Assembly: GCA_014650015.1 (NCBI GenBank)
Contig: BMUD01000007.1
Span: 293,375 to 357,374, forward strand
Source of the DNA: Streptomyces griseoloalbus
GTDB taxonomy: Bacteria; Actinomycetota; Actinomycetes; Streptomycetales; Streptomycetaceae
Length of the DNA stretch: 64,000 nt
Direction: 5' to 3'
The stretch's first letter is position 1; the number at the start of each line of letters is the position of its first letter. Made by a program: the position numbers and the translations under genes. Shown in pieces: positions 8,310 through 18,500 of the stretch. The notes below the pieces were generated by a model. It was not told where the DNA came from, did not search any database, and saw only the letters and a list, made by a program, of their open reading frames with translations.

Positions 8310-9242
8310 ATGGGGGTGTTCGTCTTTCTGCCGCTGGTGCTGCCCTTGACGGCGTGGCCGATCGCGCGCCTGGCCGAACAGCATCTCCACCCGCGCACCG
8401 CGACGCGGATGCTGACCGGCGTCGCTGCGGTGATGGCGGTGTGCAGCACGGTCTGCCTGGGCCTGGTGATGGTGGTCGGCACCGCCCAGCTCCCCGGCAA
8501 CCCGTTGCCCGACGGCTGGTCCGACCCGGAGGTGCGGGCGGCGGTCCCGTACGACGAGGTCGCCGGCAAGGCGGCCATCCCCGCGCTGTGCGTGGTGCTG
8601 GTGGCGTGCGGGCGGACGCTGTGGCGGCACGCCCGGGTGCGCCGTCGTGCCCACCGGGCGCTGGCCGGGCTGCGGGGGACGGAGGTGGCGGTCCTCCCGG
8701 ACGACATCCCGTACGCGTACGCGTTGCCGGGTGGCCGGCGGGATCGCGTGGTGGTCACCACGGCTCTGCTCGACTGCCTCGAACCGGCCGAACGCCGGGC
8801 GTTGTTCGCCCATGAGCGGGCCCATCTGGCCGCCCGCCACCATCGTTTCCTGCTCGCTGTTCAGCTGGCCGCGCGGGCCAATCCCTTCCTGCGGCCGCTG
8901 CGGACGGCGGTGGCGTACACGGCGGAGCGGTGGGCGGACGAGGCGGCGGCGCAGGCGGTCGGCAGCCGCCGTGCCGTGGCGCACGCGATCGGCAAGGCGG
9001 CCCTGGTCTCCCGGGGCACTCCGGTGGCCACGCTGGCGGGCTTCGCCGCGGCGGGCCCGGTGCCGCGCCGGGTGGCCGCCCTGCTCGGGCCCGCGCCGGC
9101 CGTGCGCCGCTGGCCGTCGCTGTTCACGTCGGTGGGCCTGGCGGCGTGGGGCGCTGCCGCGGGGACCGCCGTGTCCGCGATGTCGTCCGCGAACTCCGCC
9201 GTGACGATGATCCTCATCCTGTACGCGGCCACCCCTCTGTGA
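8310..9242 (+). CDS. M56 (BlaR1-like) membrane zinc peptidase
   Basis: A 310-residue membrane protein with three N-terminal hydrophobic segments (about 3-20, 33-57, 88-105), a cytoplasmic-type zinc protease domain with HERAH at residues 168-172, and a downstream ERWADE motif (206-211) supplying the third ligand. Two more hydrophobic stretches lie near the C terminus. Unlike BlaR1 it lacks the penicillin-binding sensor domain, so its signal is probably not a covalent beta-lactam adduct. It is cotranscribed with the blaI-like gene (6-bp gap) and presumably inactivates that repressor when triggered. The inducer is unknown. Confidence 0.9.
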   Translation: MGVFVFLPLVLPLTAWPIARLAEQHLHPRTATRMLTGVAAVMAVCSTVCLGLVMVVGTAQLPGNPLPDGWSDPEVRAAVPYDEVAGKAAIPALCVVLVACGRTLWRHARVRRRAHRALAGLRGTEVAVLPDDIPYAYALPGGRRDRVVVTTALLDCLEPAERRALFAHERAHLAARHHRFLLAVQLAARANPFLRPLRTAVAYTAERWADEAAAQAVGSRRAVAHAIGKAALVSRGTPVATLAGFAAAGPVPRRVAALLGPAPAVRRWPSLFTSVGLAAWGAAAGTAVSAMSSANSAVTMILILYAATPL

Positions 9243-9322
9243 CCCGGGCGCGGTGATCCGTCGGGCGTGGCCGGTGAGCAGACGGCTCGTCCGGCGACGA
9301 GCCCTTCAAGGGTCGACCGTGG

Positions 9323-9367
9323 GTCCGGCGGGCCGGCGTCGAAGGGGAGGACGCCGGCCCGCCGGAC
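9323..9367. terminator. Bidirectional terminator, 18-bp perfect arms
   Basis: Perfect 18-bp GC arms (9323-9340 and 9350-9367) separated by 9 bases lie between the convergent M56 peptidase and terB genes. This is a strong hairpin that can stop transcription from both sides. Confidence 0.8.
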
Positions 9368-9379
9368 GGTCCGGGGCGG

Positions 9380-9835
9380 TCAGAGGTCGAACTCGTGGGG
9401 CGGCAGGTCGAGGGCGTAGCACGCCTCGCGGACCACGGCCTGCTCGTCCTTGTCGAAGTCGCCGTCGGCACCGCCGATGACGATGCCGATCTGGATGACG
9501 GCCCGCGCCTCGGCGGGCTTCTTCTTCGCCTTGGCGATCTCCTGCATGACACTCACCTTGCCGAAGGCGAAGTCGGCGGTGAGCTTGTCGAGGTTGTCCT
9601 CGAAGCGGCGGCGCAGGTCGTCGGCGCCGAAGTTCTGCAGCACCTCATTGGTGGCGATGAGCTGGGCCACGCGCTGCCGCTCGGACGGGTCGACCGTGCC
9701 GTCGGCGGCGGCCACCAGGGCGCACATCGCCATGCTCGCGTCGCGGAAGGCGCCGCTCTTCAGGTCGTTCTTCTTCGCCATGAGCTGGGTCTGCATCGTC
9801 GATGCGGACTCCTTGAGGCGGTCCCACAGGGCCAT
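9380..9835 (-). CDS. terB: TerB-family tellurite-resistance/stress protein
   Basis: A 151-residue all-helical TerB protein of the usual size. The ATG at 9835 follows GGAG, and the longer upstream frame crosses the operator and is rejected. Characteristic features are AMCALVAAADGTVDPSERQ (first metal-binding helix pair), a central DDLRRRFEDNLDKLTADFAFGK and the second repeat-like IGIVIGGADGDFDKDEQAVV. The Asp/Glu ligands are present in both halves. TerB binds divalent metal and associates with TerC and TerD at the membrane in Ter systems, and terD and terC genes are both in this window. A near-perfect BlaI-type palindrome lies 57 bases upstream. Confidence 0.93.
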   Translation of the reverse strand: MALWDRLKESASTMQTQLMAKKNDLKSGAFRDASMAMCALVAAADGTVDPSERQRVAQLIATNEVLQNFGADDLRRRFEDNLDKLTADFAFGKVSVMQEIAKAKKKPAEARAVIQIGIVIGGADGDFDKDEQAVVREACYALDLPPHEFDL

Positions 9836-9891
9836 GAGAACTCCGTACGTGTCGGGAGGATGCCCGGACCGAGGTGCTCCGGACAGCGATT

Positions 9892-9911
9892 CTTCTACAG
9901 TAATGTAGAAG
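9892..9911. promoter_or_regulatory. BlaI-type operator 2 (terB)
   Basis: CTTCTACAGTAATGTAGAAG has perfect 8-bp arms and a 4-bp spacer. It is the best copy of the family and lies 57-76 bases upstream of the terB start. Confidence 0.8.
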
Positions 9912-9912
9912 T

Positions 9913-9957
9913 CGCCGGCGGGGGGCGGGGAGGGGTGTCCGCCCGCCCCCGCCGGCG
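9913..9957 (-). terminator. Terminator of spo0M-like gene
   Basis: An inverted repeat of about 16-17 bp arms (left 9913-9929 with one extra G, right 9942-9957) lies 30 bases beyond the spo0M-like stop and just before the terB operator. It would insulate terB from readthrough. Confidence 0.6.
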
Positions 9958-9986
9958 CGTCCCTCACCGTCGGCCGGGGCCGGCCG

Positions 9987-10991
9987 TCAGCCCTCGTCCT
10001 CCTCGTCGCCCTCGAAGAAGTCCCCGACCTCGTCGACGACTTCGGCCGCGACCATGCCCCCGACGACGCCGACCGCCAGGCCGGCGGCGCCCGCGGCGAC
10101 GACGGTACCCATGCCGGGACCGGAACGGTGGTGGTCGTCGTGGTGATGGTCGCCGTGACCGTGGTGCCCGCCGTGTCCGGCGTACGGGTCACCGTGACCG
10201 TAGGCGCCGTGCGTGCCGTACGAGGCCCGGTGCTCCACCAACTGACGGACCCAGCCCTCGACTTCCGCGTTCCAGTCGGGGGAGTCGTGGTGGCCGACGG
10301 TGAACCGGGTGAGCGCGTCGTGGCCGCCGGAGAGGAAGCCGCCGCGCTTGTCGGCCTCCAGGACCACCTCCATGCCGCCCGGGTGCGCGAGGAAGGTCAC
10401 CTCGATCTCGTTCACCTGGTGCGCGTACTGCGGCGACGGCGTGATCTCGATCTCCTGGTAGAAGGGCAGCTGCTGCCCCGTGCCGCCGATGTGCCCGTAC
10501 TCCAGGTCGGCCGACCCGAAACCGAAGCCGAGCCGGCCGAACGCCTCGAGGATCGCCTCCTGGACGGGCAGCGGGCCGACCGTCAGCGGATCGAGATCGC
10601 CCTTGTCCTTGGCGCCCGCCACCGACAGTTCGGTGCGCACGCCCAGCACGATGCCCAGCGGCTGCCCGTGCAGTTCCGTGATCGGGGTCTCCCACGGCAG
10701 CGTCACGCCGAACGGCACGCTGCGCTCCTCGCCCTCGGCGAGCCGGAAGCCGCCGCCGACGGTGAACCGGTCGAAGGCGACGACACCTTCGCCCTCCCCG
10801 TCGTCGTGCTCCACCTCGACCCGGGCCACCAGTTCCAGGGTGATGTACTCGATGTCGAAGTCGGCGTTCCCGCCCCTGAGATGGACCTGGCCGCTGAGCG
10901 TGCCGCCGGGCCGGACCGGCGCCGGGTCGAGGACCGTGTCGACGGTGGGTCCGCCCACGCCGAGCGAGCCGAGCAGTCGTTTGAACACCAT
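9987..10991 (-). CDS. Spo0M-like sporulation-control protein with His-rich and acidic tail
   Basis: A 334-residue protein. The ATG at 10991 gives MVFKRLLGSLG, follows AAAGGAG, and matches the family start. Residues 1-125 form an arrestin-like beta-sandwich (GGTLSGQVHLRGGNADFDIE, ITLELVARVEVE), and residues 126-255 the second Spo0M domain with GFLSGGHDALTRFTVGHHD. The C terminus departs from the family: a His/Gly-rich segment (about 268-296) that could bind metal, a hydrophobic Gly/Ala/Val segment (about 300-322) and a strongly acidic end. This could tether the protein to the membrane and sense metal, which is inference. A BlaI-type site lies about 208 bases upstream, with a possible short ORF between. 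Confidence 0.88.
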   Translation of the reverse strand: MVFKRLLGSLGVGGPTVDTVLDPAPVRPGGTLSGQVHLRGGNADFDIEYITLELVARVEVEHDDGEGEGVVAFDRFTVGGGFRLAEGEERSVPFGVTLPWETPITELHGQPLGIVLGVRTELSVAGAKDKGDLDPLTVGPLPVQEAILEAFGRLGFGFGSADLEYGHIGGTGQQLPFYQEIEITPSPQYAHQVNEIEVTFLAHPGGMEVVLEADKRGGFLSGGHDALTRFTVGHHDSPDWNAEVEGWVRQLVEHRASYGTHGAYGHGDPYAGHGGHHGHGDHHHDDHHRSGPGMGTVVAAGAAGLAVGVVGGMVAAEVVDEVGDFFEGDEEDEG

Positions 10992-11082
10992 GGTGGCGTC
11001 CACTCCTTTGACGTGCGTGTGTTCCATGAAAGTGGCGCCGCCCGCCGACGGGCGCGCGGCGGCAGTGCGGTTCGCGGGCCGG

Positions 11083-11154
11083 TCACTGGCCCCTCGGGCG
11101 GATCCGTGTCCGCCCGGGCCTTGCCGGCGCTTCGTCCAGGTCGAGCGACGTCAT
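11083..11154 (-). CDS. Possible 23-residue leader ORF before spo0M-like gene
   Basis: An ATG at 11154 preceded by GGAG opens a 23-codon frame (MTSLDLDEAPARPGRTRIRP and three more residues) ending 91 bases before the spo0M-like start. It begins 45 bases after BlaI-type operator 3, close to the operator-to-start spacing at terD and terB. It may be a leader peptide or simply chance. There is no family evidence. Confidence 0.25.
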   Translation of the reverse strand: MTSLDLDEAPARPGRTRIRPRGQ

Positions 11155-11198
11155 GCGTGTCGTCTCCAAGGCGAGGGGCCTGCCCGGCTCACGCGGGT

Positions 11199-11218
11199 CT
11201 TCTACAGACGAGTAGAAG
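11199..11218. promoter_or_regulatory. BlaI-type operator 3 (spo0M-like)
   Basis: CTTCTACAGACGAGTAGAAG has 8-bp arms with a single mismatch and a 4-bp spacer. It lies between the divergent spo0M-like gene and the CBS-protein operon. Confidence 0.72.
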
Positions 11219-11356
11219 CATAGGGCGGTCGGAGACGGGGAGGGACACGGCCGGGGCGGGCGCGCCGGGAAAGGCCGAAAACGGGTCCTCGCGCCGGCCG
11301 GACGCACCCTGCCGATACCGCTGGGAGCCCTGGACCCGTGAGGACTTTTTGCGCCT

Positions 11357-11377
11357 CCTTTACAGTTCCTGTAGAGG
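11357..11377. promoter_or_regulatory. BlaI-type operator 4 (CNNM/CBS operon)
   Basis: The arms CCTTTACAG and CTGTAGAGG (one mismatch in nine) are separated by TTC. The TACA and TGTA cores are five rather than four bases apart, which is unusual for the set. It lies about 150 bases upstream of the first CBS-protein start. Confidence 0.6.
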
Positions 11378-11528
11378 CAGGACATCCTGTTTCCCCCTTG
11401 TCCTCCCCCTGTATGACGAGAAGGAGCGACGGTCTCCCGATGGGTGATCCTCCTAGTAGCAACCGTGCTGTTCCCCGCCGTTCGAGCCGTGCGTGCCCTG
11501 CGGCCACAGAGGGAGCGGGGGTGGCGCG

Positions 11529-12866
11529 GTGACCGAGGTCCTGCTGCTCCTGCTCGCTCTCCTGCTGACCCTGGCCTGTGCGGTGTTCGTCGCGGCCGAG
11601 TTCTCGCTGACCACCGTGGAGCGCGGTGAACTGGAGCGTGCCGCCGAGGCCGGCGAGCGCGGCGCTGACGGCGCGCTGAAGGCCGTACGGCGCCTGACCC
11701 TCCAGCTCTCCGGCGCGCAGCTGGGCATCACCGTCACCTCGCTGGTGATCGGCATGCTCGCCGAACCGTCCCTGGCGGCTCTGCTGCGCGGACCGCTGCG
11801 GGCGGCCGGCCTGGGCGGCGCCGCCTCGTCGGTGGCCACCGTGCTGGGCGTGATGCTGTCCACCGTCGTCCTGATGGTGGTCGGCGAGCTGGTGCCGAAG
11901 AACTGGGCGATCTCCCGCCCCCTGGCGGTCGCCAAGGTGGTCGCCGGGCCGCAGCGCGCGTTCACCGCCGCCTTCGGGCCCTTCATCGGGCACCTGAACG
12001 GCACCGCGAACCGTTTCGTACGCCGCCTCGGCCTGGAGCCGGCCGAGGAACTGGCCTCCGCGCGCACCGCCGAGGAGCTCGGCGCGCTGGCCCGGCACTC
12101 CGCGGCCGAGGGCGCCCTGGAGGCCGACTCCGCCGAGCTGTTCGTGCGGACCCTCCACCTGAGCGAGCTCACCGCCGAGAACGTCATGACCCCGCGGGTC
12201 GACGTCAAGGCGCTCGAAGTGCACGCGACGGCCGCCGACGCGGCCAACCTCAGCCACGCCACCGGCCTGTCCCGCTTCCCCGTCTACCGCGACAGCCTCG
12301 ACGAGGTGGTCGGCACCGTCCACATCCGCGACGTGCTCGCCCTGGAGCCGGGCGAACGGGCCGGCACGCCCGTCACCGACCTGACCACCCCACCCCTGCT
12401 GGTCCCCGACAGTCTCACCGCCGACCGGCTGCTGGAGCGGATGCGCGCGCACCGCACCATGGCCGTGGTCATCGACGAGTACGGCGGCACGGCGGGCGTG
12501 GCCACCGTCGAGGACATCGTCGAGGAGGTCGTCGGCGAGGTCCGTGACGAGCACGACCCCGTGGAGGCGCCCGACCTGGTCCCCGCCCCGGCGACGCGCG
12601 ACGGCCGCGCGGTGTGGGAGGCCGACGGCAGCGTCCGCCTCGACCGGCTCACGGACACGGGACTCACCGCGCCGGAAGGCCCGTACGAGACCGTGGCCGG
12701 GCTGATCGCCACCCGCCTGTCGCGCATCCCCGCCAAGGGGGACGTCGTGGATCTCGACGGCTGGAGGCTCGAGGTGCTGGAGGTCGAGCACCACCGCGCC
12801 GACCGGATCCGCATCACCGAGCCGGCCACCGCGGCGCCCGTCCGGCTCGTGGAGGAGGTCCGATGA
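11529..12866 (+). CDS. CNNM/HlyC-CorC membrane protein with CBS pair (first)
   Basis: A 445-residue protein with three parts: a DUF21/CNNM membrane domain (about 1-190, segments at 4-22, 60-82, 100-125, containing AEFSLTTVERGELE and VVGELVPKNWAIS), a CBS pair (about 205-330, NVMTPRVDVKAL, FPVYRDSLDEVVGTVHIRDVL, VVIDEYGGTAGVATVEDIVEE), and a C-terminal CorC_HlyC domain (about 345-435). The family includes Mg2+ and other cation transporters gated by nucleotide binding to CBS. The GTG start at 11529 puts the first helix at the N terminus. The next gene overlaps by four bases. A BlaI-type site lies upstream. Confidence 0.92.
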   Translation: MTEVLLLLLALLLTLACAVFVAAEFSLTTVERGELERAAEAGERGADGALKAVRRLTLQLSGAQLGITVTSLVIGMLAEPSLAALLRGPLRAAGLGGAASSVATVLGVMLSTVVLMVVGELVPKNWAISRPLAVAKVVAGPQRAFTAAFGPFIGHLNGTANRFVRRLGLEPAEELASARTAEELGALARHSAAEGALEADSAELFVRTLHLSELTAENVMTPRVDVKALEVHATAADAANLSHATGLSRFPVYRDSLDEVVGTVHIRDVLALEPGERAGTPVTDLTTPPLLVPDSLTADRLLERMRAHRTMAVVIDEYGGTAGVATVEDIVEEVVGEVRDEHDPVEAPDLVPAPATRDGRAVWEADGSVRLDRLTDTGLTAPEGPYETVAGLIATRLSRIPAKGDVVDLDGWRLEVLEVEHHRADRIRITEPATAAPVRLVEEVR

Positions 12867-13888
12867 CCGCGCTGCAACTGGCCATCGGCGCCCTGACGCT
12901 GCTGACCAACGCGTTCTTCGTCGGCGCCGAGTTCGCCCTGATCTCGGTACGTCGCAGCCAGATCGAACCGCACGCCCGAGCGGGCGACAAGCGCGCCCGG
13001 ATGACGCTGTGGGCGCTGCAGCACCTGTCCGCGATGATGGCCACCGCCCAGCTCGGCATCACGGTCTCCTCCCTGGTGCTCGGCGCGGTCGCCGAACCCG
13101 CCATCGCACACCTGCTGGAGCCCGCCTTCGAGGCGGCCCACATCCCCCACGGCCTGGTGCACCCGATCGCGTTCGTCATCGCCCTGACCCTCGCCACGTA
13201 CCTGCACATGCTGATCGGCGAAATGGTCCCGAAGAACATCGCGCTCGCCGCGCCCGTGCCCAGCGCGCTGCTGCTGGGGCCGCCGCTGGTGGCCCTGACC
13301 CGGGCGCTGCGGCCGTTCGTCTTCGGCATCAACGCCTTCGCCAACGCCCTGCTGAGGCTGCTGCGCGTGGAGCCGAAGGACGAGGTCGAGTCGGTCTTCA
13401 CCGACGACCAGCTCGCCCGCATGGTCGTCGACTCCAGCGAGGCCGGCCTGCTGTCGCCCGCCGACGGCGAGCGGCTGCGCGACGCGCTGGAGCTGGGCAC
13501 CCGGCCGGTCGGGGAGATCCTCGTCCCCACGCAGCGGATGCGCACCGTCGACCACACCGTCACCCCGGCCCGGCTGGAGCGGCTGGCCGCCGAGGCGGGC
13601 TTCTCCCGCTTCCCGGTCACCGGCTCCGACGGCGCCCTCCTGGGCTACCTGCACATCAAGGACACCCTCGGCCCGACCGACCGCGACCGGCCCTTCCCGC
13701 GCACCGCGCTGCACAAGATCACCCGGGTGCGCATCGACACACCGCTCGACGACACCCTCACCGCCCTGCGCGCCGAGGGCAGCCATCTCGCCGCCGTCGT
13801 CGGGGAGAGCGGCAAGGTCATCGGCTTCGTGACCATGGAGGACGTGCTGTCCGAACTGGTCGGCCCGACGGCACCGGCCACCCCATGA
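12863..13888 (+). CDS. CNNM/CBS membrane protein (second, lacks CorC tail)
   Basis: A 341-residue paralogue of the upstream gene. Its ATG overlaps the previous stop (ATGA) and has GGAGGAGG just before it. The DUF21 membrane domain (EFALISVRRSQIEPHARAGD, LIGEMVPKNIALAAPVP) and the CBS pair (ILVPTQRMRTVDHTV, FPVTGSDGALLGYLHIKDTL, VVGESGKVIGFVTMEDVLSE) are present, but the chain ends right after the second CBS motif without the CorC_HlyC domain. A tandem pair, one with and one without the tail, is a common actinobacterial arrangement and probably forms a heterodimeric cation transporter. Confidence 0.92.
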   Translation: MTALQLAIGALTLLTNAFFVGAEFALISVRRSQIEPHARAGDKRARMTLWALQHLSAMMATAQLGITVSSLVLGAVAEPAIAHLLEPAFEAAHIPHGLVHPIAFVIALTLATYLHMLIGEMVPKNIALAAPVPSALLLGPPLVALTRALRPFVFGINAFANALLRLLRVEPKDEVESVFTDDQLARMVVDSSEAGLLSPADGERLRDALELGTRPVGEILVPTQRMRTVDHTVTPARLERLAAEAGFSRFPVTGSDGALLGYLHIKDTLGPTDRDRPFPRTALHKITRVRIDTPLDDTLTALRAEGSHLAAVVGESGKVIGFVTMEDVLSELVGPTAPATP

Positions 13889-13958
13889 CCACCGCGCCGC
13901 CCCGGGCACACCCCACGCGCTTCCCGCGGCCACGGGCGGCATGAGCGTCCACCACCGA

Positions 13959-13988
13959 GCGAGCGCCCCGGATTCCCGGGGCGCTCGC
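13959..13988 (+). terminator. Terminator after CBS pair
   Basis: Perfect 13-bp GC-rich arms (13959-13971, 13976-13988) with the 4-base loop ATTC lie just downstream of the CBS operon. The next BlaI-type operator starts 8 bases later. Confidence 0.75.
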
Positions 13989-13995
13989 ACATCGT

Positions 13996-14015
13996 CAACT
14001 ACAGTGCTGTAGAAG
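13996..14015. promoter_or_regulatory. BlaI-type operator 5 (ion channel)
   Basis: CAACTACAGTGCTGTAGAAG has inner arms CTACA and TGTAG with a 4-base spacer. It lies 91 bases upstream of the ion-channel start. Confidence 0.72.
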
Positions 14016-14105
14016 TTTCTTCCGGGCGGACCGTTCAACGAGCCCCGGTCCGGCCGGACCGGCCGGGACGGACCGTCGCAGGCGCGGAGGAGACAAGGCA
14101 GCACG

Positions 14106-16343
<2,238 letters not shown>

Positions 16344-16409
16344 CGCATGCCTTTCGTTTCCTGCCAGGGGTGGTGCCTCCCTCCCCCTTGCACCAGCATG
16401 GGAGACCTG

Positions 16410-16441
16410 CTTCCCATCGGGAAGTAGGCACTCTGAAGTGC
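16410..16441. promoter_or_regulatory. Two adjacent palindromes, probable HxlR operators
   Basis: CTTCCCATCGGGAAG (16410-16424, perfect 6-bp arms) is followed by GCACTCTGAAGTGC (16428-16441, perfect 5-bp arms). The second lies within a wider GTAGGCACT-N4-AGTGCGTAAC dyad. Both are in the divergent promoter region of the reductase and HxlR genes. Confidence 0.5.
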
Positions 16442-16463
16442 GTAACTCCCCCAGAGGATGGCG

Positions 16464-16907
16464 GTGCGAGCAGTGGCAACGACGAAGGCCGACAAAAAGG
16501 CGCAGGCCAAGACGGAGTACAACGCGTTCCTGGCGGTGTGCCCCAGCCGTCAGCTCCTCGACCGGATCTCGGACAAGTGGGTCGTCCTGATCCTGTGCGC
16601 GCTGGGTGGTGACGCGTCCGGACGACCCGGCGCATCGCCCGCCCCGAAAGCGATGCGCTACTCCGAACTCGCCCGGCTGCTGGCCGGCGTCAGCCAGAAG
16701 ATGCTGACGCAGACCCTACGAGCCCTCGAACGCGACGGCTTGCTCACCCGCACCGTGACACCCACGGTCCCCGTCACCGTCACCTACGAGCTGACTGACC
16801 TCGGCCTCTCACTCCACCACCTGACACGTGGGCTCAGGCAGTGGGCGCAGACACACATGGACGAGGTCCTCACCAGCCGTGAGAAGCACGACGCGGGAGC
16901 TTCCTAA
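16464..16907 (+). CDS. HxlR-family transcriptional regulator
   Basis: A winged-helix regulator of about 147 residues. The HxlR signature is clear: CPSRQLLDRISDKWVVLILCAL, then MRYSELARLLAGVSQKMLTQ (recognition helix), LRALERDGLLTRTVTPTVPV (wing) and YELTDLGLSL. The GTG at 16464 is preferred because AGAGG ends 6 bases before it. The ATG at 16458 has no spacing for a ribosome site. HxlR proteins usually respond to aldehydes, quinones or redox stress and control a divergent reductase. A 12-residue insertion (GGDASGRPGASP) sits in the middle of the DNA-binding domain. Confidence 0.9.
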   Translation: MRAVATTKADKKAQAKTEYNAFLAVCPSRQLLDRISDKWVVLILCALGGDASGRPGASPAPKAMRYSELARLLAGVSQKMLTQTLRALERDGLLTRTVTPTVPVTVTYELTDLGLSLHHLTRGLRQWAQTHMDEVLTSREKHDAGAS

Positions 16908-16977
16908 GGCCTGTCTGACAATGCGCGTCGTCGCCCGCATGGCGTCGCGAGGCAGGCGGGAATTGTCAGACAGGCCC
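16907..16977. repeat. Palindromic intergenic element, short copy
   Basis: Arms GGCCTGTCTGACAAT (16908-16922) and its exact complement (16962-16976) flank about 39 bp. The left arm starts at the last base of the HxlR stop codon. The inner bases GCGTCGTCGCCCGCA and ATGGCGTCGCGAGGCAGGCG recur in a second, longer copy at 49577-49751. It is a small dispersed element family, here positioned as a bidirectional terminator between convergent genes. Confidence 0.85.
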
Positions 16978-17084
16978 TGGCCAGGACAGCGTTCCCCGTC
17001 TCCCCTGCGGCTGGGATGTACCTGACCGTGAGGGACGCGCAGGGGGCGGATCGAGCCGCTCCTACCGGACCGGACACGCCGCGC

Positions 17085-18164
17085 TCATCGGTCTGATCGG
17101 CGCGCCGGCGAGGAGGGGTCGTCCGGGTGCTCCCTCGTTGCGTCCGGGGAGCGGGCGGCACCGGGGTTCTGGTGGGCAACGTCCGGCCTTGCACCTTCTC
17201 CCTCCTGCTCGGCGGCGCGATCCGGACGCGACGGGAGAGGGCGGCGCAGGCTGACGACGATGGATGCGGCCAGCACAACGACGATGACCGCGAGGCTGAT
17301 CGGTGAGGGGATCTCCGGGATGCCGGGGCTGATCAACTTGTGGGACGCCTGGAAGATGAGCTTCACGCCGATGAAGGCGAGAATGATCGCGAGGCCCTGG
17401 TTCAGGTAGTGGAAACGGTCCAGCAGGCCCGCGAGCATGAAGTACAGGGCACGCAGGCCCAGGATGGCGAAGGCGTTGCTGGTGTAGACGATGAAGAGGT
17501 CGTCGCTGACGGCGAGAACGGCCGGGACGCTGTCGACGGCGAAGATCAGGTCCGCTGCCTCAATCGCGGCGACCACCGCGAGGAGCGGGGTGGCCGCGCG
17601 CTTGCCGGCCTCCTTGACGAAGAACCTCATGCCGGCGTATTCGTCCCGCACCGGAATGATCTTGCGGAGCAGCCGCAGGGCGAAGCTCCTGCCGGGGTCG
17701 AAGCTCCCCTCCTCGTTCCTGAGGAGCTTGTAGGTGCTGTAGAAGAGCACGGCGGCGAAGGCGAACAACACCGCGGTGAAGCGGTTGACGACGGCGACCC
17801 CGAGGGCGAGGAAGATCCCCCGGAAGACCAGTGCGCCCATCACGCCGAAGAACAGGACCCTGTGCTGATAGGCGCGGGGGACCCGAAAGTAGGCGAAGAT
17901 CACGGCGAAGACGAAGAGGTTGTCCACCGACAGGCTCTTCTCCAGCAGCCACGCCGTCGTGTATTCGGTGCCGGCCGTCGTGCCCAGAACGAGGAAGACG
18001 ACGGCGTCGAAGACCAGGGCCAGGCCCACCCACATGGCACTCCAGGTGGCGGCCTCCTTGAAGCCGATGACGTGCGCGGTGCGATGAGCCAGCAGGTCCA
18101 CCGCCAGCGACACCACCACCGTCGCGGCGAACACTCCCCACAGCCAGAGCGGGACCTCAACCAT
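17085..18164 (-). CDS. terC: TerC-family integral membrane protein
   Basis: A 359-residue membrane protein with the TerC fold: about eight hydrophobic segments, the conserved WLLEKSLSVDNLFVFAVIF segment near the middle of the first half and AADLIFAVDSVPAVLAVSDD followed by SNAFAILGLRALYF in the second half. The intramembrane acidic residues (E/D in these motifs) are the expected metal-handling sites. TerC proteins export Mn2+ or metallate exported enzymes, and in Ter systems they pair with TerB/TerD. The ATG at 18164 has GAGAGG upstream. The last 45 residues are a hydrophilic tail. Only a single BlaI-like half-site (TGTAAGAG, around 18206-18213) lies upstream. Confidence 0.93.
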   Translation of the reverse strand: MVEVPLWLWGVFAATVVVSLAVDLLAHRTAHVIGFKEAATWSAMWVGLALVFDAVVFLVLGTTAGTEYTTAWLLEKSLSVDNLFVFAVIFAYFRVPRAYQHRVLFFGVMGALVFRGIFLALGVAVVNRFTAVLFAFAAVLFYSTYKLLRNEEGSFDPGRSFALRLLRKIIPVRDEYAGMRFFVKEAGKRAATPLLAVVAAIEAADLIFAVDSVPAVLAVSDDLFIVYTSNAFAILGLRALYFMLAGLLDRFHYLNQGLAIILAFIGVKLIFQASHKLISPGIPEIPSPISLAVIVVVLAASIVVSLRRPLPSRPDRAAEQEGEGARPDVAHQNPGAARSPDATREHPDDPSSPARRSDR

Positions 18165-18500
18165 GCCGGTCACCTCTCCGCGGCCGTACGCCTCCACGCG
18201 GGACCCTCTTACAGGAGTCTGCGGCATGCCGCCGCCCCGGGCGACCCCAGCACGCCCAGGCCGACAGTCCCGGCCTGCCGTCCCTCCGCCCGCCGCCCGC
18301 GCCCGCCGCCCGCACCGCCCACCCGGACCACGCCGTCCGGTGCCCGTGGATCGCATCCCGCGATCGGATCCCACGCTTCGAGGGCCCCATCGCGGCTGCG
18401 CTTGCCGGAATACGGAAGCCACTGCCTCACCCAGACTGCCGTCCGACCTCGTGGTGTTCCCGCTTGCAGCTGATGAAAGCTGGGGCGGAGGAGGCAGGCG
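18165..18500. other. Divergent intergenic region terC / membrane protein
   Basis: 336 bp without a gene. It should hold the promoters of terC and of the gene at 18501. I see only the weak BlaI-like half-site near 18206 and a GGAGGAGG ribosome site at the right end. Confidence 0.5.

Noticed and set aside
11440-11532. 30-codon frame ending in the GTG start of the first CBS gene
   Set aside because: Codon usage is unlike the neighbours (CCT, AGT, GCT, GTT) and there is no conserved feature. The stop overlap is suggestive but could be chance.
11444-11629. GTG-started 61-residue frame with a hydrophobic start overlapping the first CBS gene
   Set aside because: It runs out of frame into a clearly coding CNNM gene and loses all character there. 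The hydrophobic start alone is not enough evidence.
17725-17745. CTGTAGAAG-like half-site at about 17733
   Set aside because: It lies inside the terC coding sequence and has no matching second arm.
18196-18215. Sixth BlaI-type operator upstream of terC
   Set aside because: Only one half (TGTAAGAG) resembles the motif and the other half does not match, so I list it only as a weak half-site.
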